From NCBI GenBank assembly GCA_937916845.1, contig CALFSK010000049.1, positions 15,929-79,928 on the forward strand: a DNA stretch of 64,000 nucleotides. The letters run 5' to 3'. This DNA is from an uncultured Lactobacillus sp. (GTDB lineage: Bacteria > Bacillota > Bacilli > Lactobacillales > Lactobacillaceae). Shown here piece after piece: positions 16,931 through 25,396 of the stretch. How positions within the stretch are numbered: position 1 is the stretch's first letter; the number at the start of each line of letters is the position of its first letter. The translations under genes were made by a program, and so were the position numbers. Under the pieces are notes generated by a model. That model had not been told where the DNA came from, did not search any database, and saw nothing but the letters and a program-made list of their open reading frames with translations.

Positions 16931-18217
16931 CTAGTCGTAGTAAGTATCGAAGCGGGATTCAATGGCCCGCGCGTGGCCTTCCAATCCTTCGACCCGCGCT
17001 AGTGTCGTAATCGCGGACGCTTCCCGGGCTAACGCATCCTTGGTGTACTGAATAAAGGACGTCCGCTTAACGAAGTCGTAGACCCCGAGTGGTGAAGAAA
17101 AGCGCGCCGTCCCACTCGTTGGCAAAATGTGGTTGGGACCCGCAACGTAATCGCCCAAGGGTTCCGAAGCGTATTTGCCTAAAAAGACGGAACCCGCATT
17201 GCGAATTAAGTTCAGGTACTGCGTTGGGTCACGCAGCTGGATCTCCAAGTGTTCTGGCGCCACCGTGTTCATTAAGTCAAACATGTCTTCGACTTGGTCG
17301 ACCACCGCAATGAACCCTTTTTCATTGACCGCCTGCGTGGCGATTTCAGTTCTGGGGAGGACTTTCAGCTGAGACGTCACGTTGTCACTGACCGCCTGCG
17401 CCAACTTTTGACTATCGGTAATTAAGATTGGCCGGGCCCGACGATCATGTTCCGCTTGACTCAATAAGTCGGCCGCAAGTTGCCGGGGATCCGCACTGTC
17501 ATCCGCAATAATCCCGATTTCAGAAGGTCCAGCTACCATATCGATGGCTACTTGCCCAAAGACTTGCTTCTTAGCGGTTGCCACGTAGATATTCCCCGGA
17601 CCAATGATCTTATCGACCGCTGGAATGGATTCGGTACCGTACGCTAAGGCGGCAATGGCCTGAGCGCCCCCGACTTGATAAATCGCATCGACGCCCGCTA
17701 ACTTGGCGGCGGCCAAAACCGCCGGATTAATCCCGTCTTTTTGTGGTGGCGTGACCATGATTACCTGGTCAACACCCGCAATCTTGGCTGGCAACGCACT
17801 CATCAACAGTGTGGACGGGTAAGCCGCGGTCCCACCCGGAACGTATAACCCGACCCGTTTCAGGGGTAATAGCTTTTGCCCCCGTAGCACGCCCGGTTGC
17901 TCCGCATCGATGAACCCCGTCGCCTTTTCCTTTTCGTGAAAGCTCGTAATGTTGCGCTTGGCGAGTTGTAAAGCTGCTTTGACGTCCGGCGCCAAGTTCG
18001 CATAAGCGTCATCGATAACCGCGGCGTCCAGTTTAAATTGCTTTGGCGCCACCCCATCAAACTTAGCTTCATATTGCCGAAGCGCCGCATCCCCGTTTTG
18101 AATCACATCGGTAATGATGTCACGAACCGTTGCTTCCACTTTTAAATCGGTCAGTTGCTGAGTCTTGGTTTGAACTAGTTTTTTTAAGTTGCTCAGATTT
18201 TCATTAATAATTTTCAT
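16931..18217 (-). CDS. hisD: Histidinol dehydrogenase
   Basis: A 428-residue zinc enzyme performing the last two oxidations from histidinol to histidine with NAD. Recognisable blocks are RVGLYVPGGTAAYPSTLLM, KIIGPGNIYVATAKKQVFG, DMVAGPSEIGIIAD, LLSQAEHDRRA, the catalytic Glu-His pair in NTVAPEHLEIQ, and GPNHILPTSGTARFSSPL. It overlaps hisG by 4 bases. Confidence 0.97.
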   Translation of the reverse strand: MKIINENLSNLKKLVQTKTQQLTDLKVEATVRDIITDVIQNGDAALRQYEAKFDGVAPKQFKLDAAVIDDAYANLAPDVKAALQLAKRNITSFHEKEKATGFIDAEQPGVLRGQKLLPLKRVGLYVPGGTAAYPSTLLMSALPAKIAGVDQVIMVTPPQKDGINPAVLAAAKLAGVDAIYQVGGAQAIAALAYGTESIPAVDKIIGPGNIYVATAKKQVFGQVAIDMVAGPSEIGIIADDSADPRQLAADLLSQAEHDRRARPILITDSQKLAQAVSDNVTSQLKVLPRTEIATQAVNEKGFIAVVDQVEDMFDLMNTVAPEHLEIQLRDPTQYLNLIRNAGSVFLGKYASEPLGDYVAGPNHILPTSGTARFSSPLGVYDFVKRTSFIQYTKDALAREASAITTLARVEGLEGHARAIESRFDTYYD

Positions 18218-18867
18218 TTTGAAAACTCCTTTGATGGCTGCGTAATGACGGCCGCTAATCGGTCAACCAGGTCATAAATGGCTTGCTGATGTTGTTTTAA
18301 CGCTAAGCGGTTCACAACTAGCCGGGTCGAAACCGGCTGTAAATAATCGTAAATTTGAAGTTGGTTTTCTCGTAGCGTCGTGCCCGTTTCCGTAATGTCC
18401 ACGATGGCATCCGCTAACCCGGTCAACGGCGCAAGCTCGACCGAACCTTCGATCTTAATGATCTCAACGTCTTGGCCCAACTGGTCGAAGTAGCGTTGCG
18501 TAATGCGGGGATACTTGGTACCGATGATTTTGCGCTGTGGCGCCCGGGGGTCAAAATCACTCGTGGATGCGAGGACAAATTGACAAACCCCGACGCCTAA
18601 ATCTAACAATTCGTATTGGGTACTCTGCCGCTCCGTTAAAATATCGCTACCGACGATGCCAATGTCAGCTGCCCCCCGTTCAAGGAAGGTCGTCACGTCC
18701 GGTCCCTTTGCCAAAATAAACTCGTACGGTTGGGTTTCTGAATCGAAAATCAAACGTCGCTGTTTATTGCGTACCAGGGAACAATCCACCCCCGCCGTTT
18801 CTAACAACGGTAAAACTTGCTGTTCAACGCGCCCCTTGGTCAGGGCAATCTTAATTCGCTCACTCAT
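18214..18867 (-). CDS. hisG: ATP phosphoribosyltransferase, short catalytic subunit
   Basis: A 217-residue short-form HisG, the first enzyme of histidine synthesis, joining ATP and PRPP. It starts IKIALTKGRVEQQVLPLLE and has ERGAADIGIVGSDIL and DAIVDITETGTTLRENQL. The short form lacks the C-terminal regulatory domain and needs HisZ, whose gene is immediately upstream and overlaps by 8 bases. I chose the ATG at 18867 (GGGAGG 8 bases upstream) over a TTG two codons earlier. Confidence 0.95.
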   Translation of the reverse strand: MSERIKIALTKGRVEQQVLPLLETAGVDCSLVRNKQRRLIFDSETQPYEFILAKGPDVTTFLERGAADIGIVGSDILTERQSTQYELLDLGVGVCQFVLASTSDFDPRAPQRKIIGTKYPRITQRYFDQLGQDVEIIKIEGSVELAPLTGLADAIVDITETGTTLRENQLQIYDYLQPVSTRLVVNRLALKQHQQAIYDLVDRLAAVITQPSKEFSK

Positions 18868-20011
18868 TGTCAACGCCTCCCGTTAAATCAATCAACTGTG
18901 CCCCTAACCGTTGTGCTTCAGCTCGCGCACCGGCCAAATCAGACGCTAAACTCAACGTCGCATTAGCTTGCTTTGCCAAGTAGGCTTCCGCTTCCGGCCA
19001 CTGACTCGTGTTGAAATAAATCAGTTTCTGAGGACCTAATACTGAGGGCTGGGCAGCCAGCGTGGTTAACAGATCCACGTTAATGCCCATACCAACGGCC
19101 GGTTCGGACTCGGCTTGAAAATTAGCTAGCAGCTGATCGTAACGCCCGCCACTGAATAGGTAGCCCGCGCCCGCCTGGGAATAACCCCGAAACGTCAAGC
19201 CGGTGTAATACTTCTGTGGCGCCTGACTACTCAGATCCAACGACACCGCCTGGTCAGGCATCGTGGTTTTCATCCACGTTACTACCCGCCGCAACCGTTT
19301 CAAGCTCGGTTGAACGTTTTCTGGTAGTGGTGCCGCAGCTAATTGCGCTAAAACTTGGTCCGGCCGGCCAAACAAACGTGGCCAATCTTGTAGAAATGGG
19401 TAAATGGCTTGATCCTGATACGCCGCAATCAAAGCTTGATACTGTGGCACCCGCTTATTGAACAAAGCGGTTAAGATGGCCGCTTGGGTTTGACCGTCGC
19501 TTGTTAAGCTGGCCACCACGCGTTGGGCAAACTGCGCGTCACCTAACTCAATTTCAACATCATCCGCGATCAATTCCTGGCTGAGTTGTTGCGCAATCGT
19601 CAAACATTCAAATTCAGCCTTGATCGTGTCGTACCCAATCAATTCCACCCCGGCTTGCGTGACCTGGTTGTAAGACCCTGAAAGTTGGCGGCTGACCCGG
19701 AAAATGTCGCCGACGTAACTAAACTTGCAAGGTAACGAAACGTTCGTTGCACTGATAAAGCGTGCAATTGGTAAAGTTAAATCCGGACGTAAGACTAAGG
19801 TCTGCCCCGCATCGCCAAGCAAGCGGTAGAGTTGATAATTGCCTTTTTGGTAAGGATCAAAGACCGCTTCATTTTCTAGTAACGGTGTTGCAATTGGCGC
19901 CAGCCCCCGCTGCTTAAAATGGGCTTGAATCACCGTGATCAGTTGTTGCTTCCGCTGTGCCCACTGCCCAAATTCGTCGCGAGTTCCTAATGGTAATAAG
20001 TGTTGTAACAT
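18860..20011 (-). CDS. hisZ: ATP phosphoribosyltransferase regulatory subunit
   Basis: A 383-residue HisRS-like protein without tRNA synthetase activity that complexes with short HisG and carries feedback control. Class II synthetase-like motifs are PIATPLLENEAVFDPYQ, LRPDLTLPIARF and the C-terminal YTGLTFRGYSQ and FSGGRYDQLL. It is the first gene of the operon, with AGGAGG upstream of the ATG, and follows the histidine T-box. Confidence 0.94.
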   Translation of the reverse strand: MLQHLLPLGTRDEFGQWAQRKQQLITVIQAHFKQRGLAPIATPLLENEAVFDPYQKGNYQLYRLLGDAGQTLVLRPDLTLPIARFISATNVSLPCKFSYVGDIFRVSRQLSGSYNQVTQAGVELIGYDTIKAEFECLTIAQQLSQELIADDVEIELGDAQFAQRVVASLTSDGQTQAAILTALFNKRVPQYQALIAAYQDQAIYPFLQDWPRLFGRPDQVLAQLAAAPLPENVQPSLKRLRRVVTWMKTTMPDQAVSLDLSSQAPQKYYTGLTFRGYSQAGAGYLFSGGRYDQLLANFQAESEPAVGMGINVDLLTTLAAQPSVLGPQKLIYFNTSQWPEAEAYLAKQANATLSLASDLAGARAEAQRLGAQLIDLTGGVDNE

Positions 20012-20043
20012 GCTAACGCCTCCTTAAATTGCGCTGTTAAATC

Positions 20044-20330
20044 AAAAAACGCCCTTTTAGCAAATTTGCTAAAAGGACGTTTACACGTGGTTCCACCTTA
20101 ATTCGTCATCAGCTCACACTGATAACCTCATGTTGACCGAAGTCAACTTGGATAACGAATCCAATTCGGCTGGAGCTAATGAAACTGGTTCACCCCAGCA
20201 GTTCATAGATGTGATTCGTTAATCATGTCTGTTCGGTTCGCAGCTACCCGAGCTCTCTGGATTGAGGGATGATTAATTACTTTTTCTAATCACGACTGTT
20301 TTATTAAAATTTGATTAGCTATTTAATTTA
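20044..20330 (-). promoter_or_regulatory. Histidine T-box leader with terminator
   Basis: The minus-strand leader of hisZ contains the T-box sequence AAGGTGGAACCACGTG (about 20084-20099), an AGAGAGCT stem I landmark and a terminator ACGCCC/TTTTAGCAAATTTGCTAAAA hairpin followed by T (20044-20082). A CAC triplet at 20211-20213 in the expected specifier region would read tRNA-His. The specifier was assigned by eye and by the downstream genes, so it is less sure than the T-box itself. Confidence 0.86.
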
Positions 20331-20336
20331 AAACTC

Positions 20337-20365
20337 ATTCTAATGACTAATATGGCATCTGTCAA
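20337..20365 (-). promoter_or_regulatory. SigA-type promoter of the his operon
   Basis: TTGACA (20360-20365), 17 bases, TAGAAT (20337-20342) on the minus strand. The -35 hexamer overlaps the stop codon of the histidinol phosphatase gene. This layout is the same as at metA. Confidence 0.75.
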
Positions 20366-21198
20366 CCATTAATTAATTTTTTTATCAGATGGTACCCGCG
20401 ACCGACGCTCTTAATGTCATGCGCATCGGACCCGTAAACCAGCGGAATGCCTAACTTTTGTGCTCGTTTCAAGATTTGATTTCCCGGGTAAAAATCATTA
20501 CATTCTGGTTTATACAGCCCAGCAAGGTTCAGATCTAATTCACGGTCCTGCTGCTTGATTCGGGCTAACGCTTGATCGACTAGGGCCAAGTTAGCTAAGT
20601 CTAACGGTGCGGTCAGCCCAAAGTAGTCTTGATACTTTCGGACGAGACTCATATGCCCAATTCGTTGAGGCGTATACGGTCCGAAGTCCGCTTGTACTGA
20701 ACTTAATACCGTCCGGTAATACTGTTTAAAGAGCCGTTGCGGGTCCTCAAACCACTGTGAAAAGCCGGCTTGAAAGTCCGCTGTCGATAGATCGATACAC
20801 CAAAAGTGACCCTGAGCCCCCCGCATAAAGTGCACCGACAAAATGTTTTCTTGCGTTTGAGCGCCATATTGCGTTAAGAACTGCTTCGTCCACGCTTCGT
20901 AACCCGGTAAAAAGTCAACTTCAAAGCCAATTGAAATGTCGATTTGATTGGCATACTTAGCTTGCAAACCACGTGCTAAGTCCAAGTATTCGTCGACTTG
21001 GTCTACCCGTAAAGAAGCTTCGGTATACCCCACCGGATCACCGGCCAATTCCGTTTGAAACTCGGGCGGCAACGGCGCGTGTTCGGTTATACAATAGCGT
21101 TGAAATCCCATCCGAATCGCCCGTTGAACCATCTTTTCAGTTGATTCACCACTACCATGGGGACAAAGTTCCGTATGGGTGTGTCCGTCTACTAGCAT
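20362..21198 (-). CDS. hisK: Histidinol-phosphatase, PHP family
   Basis: A 278-residue PHP-domain phosphatase completing the histidine pathway by removing phosphate from histidinol phosphate. Metal ligands are seen in VDGHTHTELCPHGSGE, ITEHAPLP, IGFEVDFLPGYE, SVHFMRG and YGSDAHDIKSVGRGY. The frame is open for 24 more residues upstream, but the ATG at 21198 gives the canonical PHP start. It lies upstream of the T-box promoter on the same strand, so it is probably transcribed separately and could read through into the his leader. The name hisJ is also used for this family. Confidence 0.9.
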   Translation of the reverse strand: MLVDGHTHTELCPHGSGESTEKMVQRAIRMGFQRYCITEHAPLPPEFQTELAGDPVGYTEASLRVDQVDEYLDLARGLQAKYANQIDISIGFEVDFLPGYEAWTKQFLTQYGAQTQENILSVHFMRGAQGHFWCIDLSTADFQAGFSQWFEDPQRLFKQYYRTVLSSVQADFGPYTPQRIGHMSLVRKYQDYFGLTAPLDLANLALVDQALARIKQQDRELDLNLAGLYKPECNDFYPGNQILKRAQKLGIPLVYGSDAHDIKSVGRGYHLIKKLING

Positions 21199-21353
21199 CT
21201 TCTCATCGCCTTTTAATATTTTAATCATATTCAAACATAGTTTAACAGCTAATACAAGTCGTACCAGCATCGCCTGTGACGCTAGACCGCACTTTTATAC
21301 TGGTTCTGCTTGACGGAGCGCTAAATTTAATCTTTCCCCATGAAACCTTAGAA

Positions 21354-21403
21354 CAAAAAAAGCTAGCCTTACAGTAAATGACTTACTGAAGACTAGCTAA
21401 AAA
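21354..21403 (-). terminator. Terminator of the PNAG-type operon
   Basis: On the minus strand, AGCTAGTCTTCAGTAA pairs with TTACTGTAAGGCTAGCT and is followed by seven T. It lies just after the deacetylase stop. Confidence 0.85.
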
Positions 21404-21411
21404 TTGATTCT

Positions 21412-22302
21412 TTATTTACTTAGCCAAGTTCGAATACTTGGCCAACTTTCATGGTTAATAATCATCCGTGGTAACTGATTCATACTAGTTTGGTCGGTAA
21501 CGATCCCCACGTTTAACGTGGCAATTCCAGACGTCAAACCTTGACGACTTAAGAACCGGTTGATGCGATCAGGGCCACTACCATACGGATACGCAAACAT
21601 GTCGGCATTAATCCCCATGTGTTGCTTCATTTCCCGCTTACTCGTGGCAAAGTCTTGCGTAAAGCGGTGGTATTCCTTCGGTTGATCAAAAATTGGGTTA
21701 AACTTTTTCGTTAAGTAGTGCATATCATGGGTGTGTAACCCTAATGTCATTAGATCACCGGCCTGTTTTTTGGCCCCTCTAATCTGTGACCAAGTGGCTA
21801 ACTGGGTCCCTTCACGGTAACGCCCCGTATTCCCCGTAATAATGAACACCGTAAATGGCAAGTGGTACTTTTTCATCGTTGGTAGCGCGTTATCGATCAT
21901 TGTTCGGTCAATATCATCAAAAGTTAGGACCACGTACTTCCCTTTGATCGGTTTGTGGCTAGCTTTCATGCGCGCCATTTCCGCACTAGAAATCACTTTG
22001 ACGTGGTGCTTGTGCAAGTAGGTCATTTGACTCGCAAACTGGTCAGCTGGCACGTCAAAATCATGTAACTGTGAATTACTGGATAACACCCGGGAAATAT
22101 CAACCCCCGGCGTATTTTTCAAGATCCGGTGATAGCAAAACACAATAATCCCGTTTTTGTTCTTGGCGTCGTCAGCTGGTAACGCATAGTTGGTGTCTTT
22201 TTCACGGTTAAATTCAAAATTCTTTTGCACCGTGAAGCCCATGCCCACAACGATTAAAATAGCGACGGCCCAAATTAATAGTTTACGCCTGCTTCTTTTC
22301 AC
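21412..22302 (-). CDS. Polysaccharide deacetylase (IcaB/PgaB-like)
   Basis: A 296-residue membrane-anchored NodB-domain deacetylase. A hydrophobic anchor (LLIWAVAILIVVGMGFTV) is followed by FCYHRIL, the metal motif TFDDIDRT, and LGLHTHDMHYL, which matches the His-x3-His metal ligands. In ica/pga operons this enzyme partly deacetylates poly-N-acetylglucosamine outside the cell, which is needed for retention of the polymer. The start is a GTG overlapping the preceding gene by 20 bases with GGGGGCGG upstream. The context with a GT2 synthase supports PNAG rather than chitin or peptidoglycan. Confidence 0.87.
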   Translation of the reverse strand: MKRSRRKLLIWAVAILIVVGMGFTVQKNFEFNREKDTNYALPADDAKNKNGIIVFCYHRILKNTPGVDISRVLSSNSQLHDFDVPADQFASQMTYLHKHHVKVISSAEMARMKASHKPIKGKYVVLTFDDIDRTMIDNALPTMKKYHLPFTVFIITGNTGRYREGTQLATWSQIRGAKKQAGDLMTLGLHTHDMHYLTKKFNPIFDQPKEYHRFTQDFATSKREMKQHMGINADMFAYPYGSGPDRINRFLSRQGLTSGIATLNVGIVTDQTSMNQLPRMIINHESWPSIRTWLSK

Positions 22303-22594
22303 TGTTTGTCCGCCCCCGTAATTTTCTTAAGCGCATTGCTGCGTATAGGCCAACCACCAGTGAAACTAGCGCGATAATGCCAATCACAATGCCATATAAC
22401 TTATAGTCAAGGTTTAATAACAAATAAAAACTAACTAACGAGTCGCTGTAAATGTGCAGGATAAAACTGATGTTTACCACAATCACAAAGGCCACGAACA
22501 ACCATAGTGCAATTAAAATCAAGCTTCGACCAATGGTCCGCGGACGACTCGTTTTCTTACGAATAATATAATGTCTTCTTTGTCCTGGTTGCAT
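22283..22594 (-). CDS. IcaD/PgaD-like small membrane protein
   Basis: A 103-residue protein with two transmembrane segments (LILIALWLFVAFVIVVNISF and YGIVIGIIALVSLVVGLYAA) and basic ends. Size, topology and position between a GT2 synthase and a NodB deacetylase match IcaD/PgaD, the accessory subunit needed for PNAG synthase activity. The sequence itself is weakly conserved in this family, so the call rests mainly on context. Its start overlaps the synthase stop (TAATG). Confidence 0.7.
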   Translation of the reverse strand: MQPGQRRHYIIRKKTSRPRTIGRSLILIALWLFVAFVIVVNISFILHIYSDSLVSFYLLLNLDYKLYGIVIGIIALVSLVVGLYAAMRLRKLRGRTNSEKKQA

Positions 22595-23817
22595 TACTTC
22601 AACCCCCGATCAGGACTTGTCCAAGTACCAATCCGGTCCGGATCCAAGATAAATGAAATGATGGCTGCAATACAGCTAATCAAATTGATCATCCAGTAGT
22701 ACAAAATATAGATTGGCACTAATAAGAAATCACGCCACTGTAGATAAGCCGCAGCTTGTGATGCCCGGAAACCAATCGCAAATTGTGTAAAACTAATGAT
22801 CAAAAGAATCAGTAAAATATCCCCATCCAATTGAACCGTATGGACAAATGCCAAGTTTAAGACCCATGAAACCAAGCTTAGCGCGGTACAAATCGCCCAC
22901 ACGTTACTGATAACCGTTTCTGATAATAGGGCCCGCTTACTGAGTGACCCGTGCATGAGAATATCCCAATTCCCCGCTAACACTTCTAGACCGCCCCGTG
23001 ACCAGCGTTGGCGTTGCCGGATGAGGTTTCGAATTGATTCGGGCACAAGAATCCAGCAAATTGCCCGTGGTTCATAGCGCACTTGCCAGTTATGCCGATA
23101 CATCCGCCAGGTAATGTCGATGTCTTCAGTCATGACGGCTGCGTTCCAGCCCCCTACTGATTCCAGTGCTCCACGCCGAAACGCCACGATCACACCCGAA
23201 ACCGTCGTAATTCGCCCAGCCAAAAAGGCCTGCGCTTTTTTAATAATGTCGATCACACCGATATATTCCAATAATTGGAGCCGGCCTAGGATGGTCGTTC
23301 GGTTACGAACAACCGGCTTCCCCGCAACGGCGCCAATGTGCGGATTACTGTTGAGCGTTTTGACTAACTCCGTCAACGACTGGTAATCCAAGATGGAATC
23401 TGAATCAATTCCTAAGATATACTCACCCGTTGCAACCTTTAGTCCCTGGTTAAGCGCGTTCGCTTTCCCTTGATTGACCTCAATTGGCACAATCTTAATC
23501 GTGATTTTATCTTGATAAGCTTTTTGTAACTCGTACATCATCGCAAGCGTCTGGTCGTCACTCTTATCATCAATTAAAATCACTTCAAAATGATGATAGT
23601 GTAACGAAGCAATTGAAGCGACCGCTCCCTTCAGCGTGTCCTCTTCATTATGTGCTGGTACCAAAATGGAAACGAGCGGCGACGTTGCCACCGTTAGTTT
23701 CTCCCGCTGCTCAGAGCGTTGTAAGCGTCCAAAATAAAGACACCCAATGATCCAAATCGCTGCTACTAAAATTGGATACCCAATCACAAAGTCGTTCATG
23801 ACGTTTATAACCCACAT
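22594..23817 (-). CDS. PNAG-type glycosyltransferase (IcaA/PgaC, GT2)
   Basis: A 407-residue processive family 2 glycosyltransferase. An N-terminal membrane segment is followed by VSILVPAHNEEDTL, DDKSDDQT, the donor-site GIDSDSIL, TEDIDITWRM with the catalytic aspartate, and QRQRWSRGG (QxxRW). Three or four C-terminal membrane segments form the export channel region. It would polymerise GlcNAc from UDP-GlcNAc. An AAAGGAG site precedes the ATG. It is the first gene of a three-gene operon that lacks a recognisable IcaC-type acyltransferase. Confidence 0.9.
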   Translation of the reverse strand: MWVINVMNDFVIGYPILVAAIWIIGCLYFGRLQRSEQREKLTVATSPLVSILVPAHNEEDTLKGAVASIASLHYHHFEVILIDDKSDDQTLAMMYELQKAYQDKITIKIVPIEVNQGKANALNQGLKVATGEYILGIDSDSILDYQSLTELVKTLNSNPHIGAVAGKPVVRNRTTILGRLQLLEYIGVIDIIKKAQAFLAGRITTVSGVIVAFRRGALESVGGWNAAVMTEDIDITWRMYRHNWQVRYEPRAICWILVPESIRNLIRQRQRWSRGGLEVLAGNWDILMHGSLSKRALLSETVISNVWAICTALSLVSWVLNLAFVHTVQLDGDILLILLIISFTQFAIGFRASQAAAYLQWRDFLLVPIYILYYWMINLISCIAAIISFILDPDRIGTWTSPDRGLK

Positions 23818-24139
23818 GTATAAAAAACTCCTTTAATCCATTAACCCCGTTGTGTCCAAAGAAACGAAACGCAATTCTGAAATATTAAACAAATTATTTT
23901 AACACGATAAACTTAGTTAACCGGTTGAACGACATAAATCATTAATTTAACGTCATAATCGTTGCAATTAAAATTCCATTGGGGCGTTTTGTGTCCCACC
24001 ACGTTCTCTAAGCTTTCCCTAATTTATTAATGTCAGTCACAAAAATAGCCGTACTAATGATATGCTCAAATTAATCACGTGACAACATTTCCATAATTTT
24101 TAAAGCTAAGTTATCCTCATTATTTTAAAGGAAGTCATT
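23818..24139. other. Intergenic region between divergent genes
   Basis: AT-rich spacer of 322 bases between the divergently read PNAG-type synthase and the VanZ-RDD gene. It must hold both promoters, but I could not pick convincing -35/-10 pairs. No repeat, ncRNA or open frame is apparent. Confidence 0.5.
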
Positions 24140-25300
24140 ATGCACGAACTCATCTTAAAACTTTATCAGCTCGCACTTTCCAGCCATATCCTCAGCACAC
24201 TGCTTGAACCCGTTCACATCGTGATCCTACTCTTACCGGTAGCCACACTTGCATTAGCAATTATTATTTTGACGGGTCAGTTGCGGTTAAGAACGACGTT
24301 AACGACCCGGAATCTCATCAGTACCTATTCTTTTATCTGGTACATCGCCGTCGCCTACCTGCTGATTATCTTGCCGTTGCCGACCCGTTCTTCGGTCGCT
24401 GCACTAACCACGGCATCGTATAATCTGCACCCCTTCTACTTTCTTGAGCAGCTGAAGTTACTGACACCATTTCAACTACACGACACCAGTACTTGGGTTA
24501 GCGCCTTTACTTCGTCCACTTTCTTTCAACCATTTTTCAACATCTTGCTCTTTATGCCAATCGGGGCTTATTTAAAATGGCGCCACCACTGGTCATTAGG
24601 TCTGATTACTTTGATTAGTTTTACGCTATCGCTCTTTTTTGAAACGACCCAATTGACCGGGCTGTACGGCTACTATTCCCGTGCCTACCGGATGTTTGAC
24701 GTGGATGACCTGCTCATGAACACTTTGGGTGGCATCGTTGGTGCCGTCGGGCTTGTTTTCATTCCACAGCGGTGGCGCAATCAGGATCATTCGCCGGTGC
24801 TGAACTGGCAAAATCACCCCATCAACTGGCGCCGAATCGGGGCACTTTTAGTTGACTGGCTCTTAATTGCCGGTTTCGACGGCGTCTACTTTGTCCTAGT
24901 GAAACACTACGGCTGGCAGCTCCCACATGATTTTCGCTGGTTATACATTGCCAATATCTTAGTATTTTTCATTTTGCCCGCACTCCTTACCGGGAAAACC
25001 ATTGGGGGACGATTGTTTAATAGTCGGATTCAATCCCAAGCTGGGCACCGCGCCAACTTCTTTCAAATTCTCATTCATTACGGGGGGCTCTACTTCGTTG
25101 GGCTGCCACTGTTATTCTTAGACTTATGGCTCTTTAATCGCCTTGGCAACGTTCCTACGCCGTCCCTGACCCGGTTAGACATTTACCTGGTCCTTGTTTC
25201 ACTATTACTCTTAATAATCAGTTACGACTTATTGCTAGCGCTGTTTAATCGTCAACACCGATTGTGGTGTGAACAACTCAGTCACACACTCATTGTCTAG
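24140..25300 (+). CDS. VanZ family protein with C-terminal RDD domain
   Basis: A 386-residue membrane protein. Residues 1 to about 210 form a VanZ-like domain with several membrane helices, including FNILLFMPIGAYLKWR, LSLFFETTQL and DVDDLLMNTLGGIVGA. The second half has the RDD signature, WRRIGALLVDWLLIAGFDGV and GKTIGGRLFNSRI, with further helices. VanZ proteins are linked to glycopeptide (teicoplanin) tolerance and RDD proteins sometimes to Na+/H+ or osmotic functions; neither is shown here. It is a single gene with AAAGGAAG before the ATG. Confidence 0.85.
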   Translation: MHELILKLYQLALSSHILSTLLEPVHIVILLLPVATLALAIIILTGQLRLRTTLTTRNLISTYSFIWYIAVAYLLIILPLPTRSSVAALTTASYNLHPFYFLEQLKLLTPFQLHDTSTWVSAFTSSTFFQPFFNILLFMPIGAYLKWRHHWSLGLITLISFTLSLFFETTQLTGLYGYYSRAYRMFDVDDLLMNTLGGIVGAVGLVFIPQRWRNQDHSPVLNWQNHPINWRRIGALLVDWLLIAGFDGVYFVLVKHYGWQLPHDFRWLYIANILVFFILPALLTGKTIGGRLFNSRIQSQAGHRANFFQILIHYGGLYFVGLPLLFLDLWLFNRLGNVPTPSLTRLDIYLVLVSLLLLIISYDLLLALFNRQHRLWCEQLSHTLIV

Positions 25301-25396
25301 GGGCCCGTTCTTACGGCGATTACAAAAATCTACCTTTACGTTAACCGGTTACTCGTGTTAAATTGAGAGTAAATCAAACTTCTGGAAGTTAAAACT

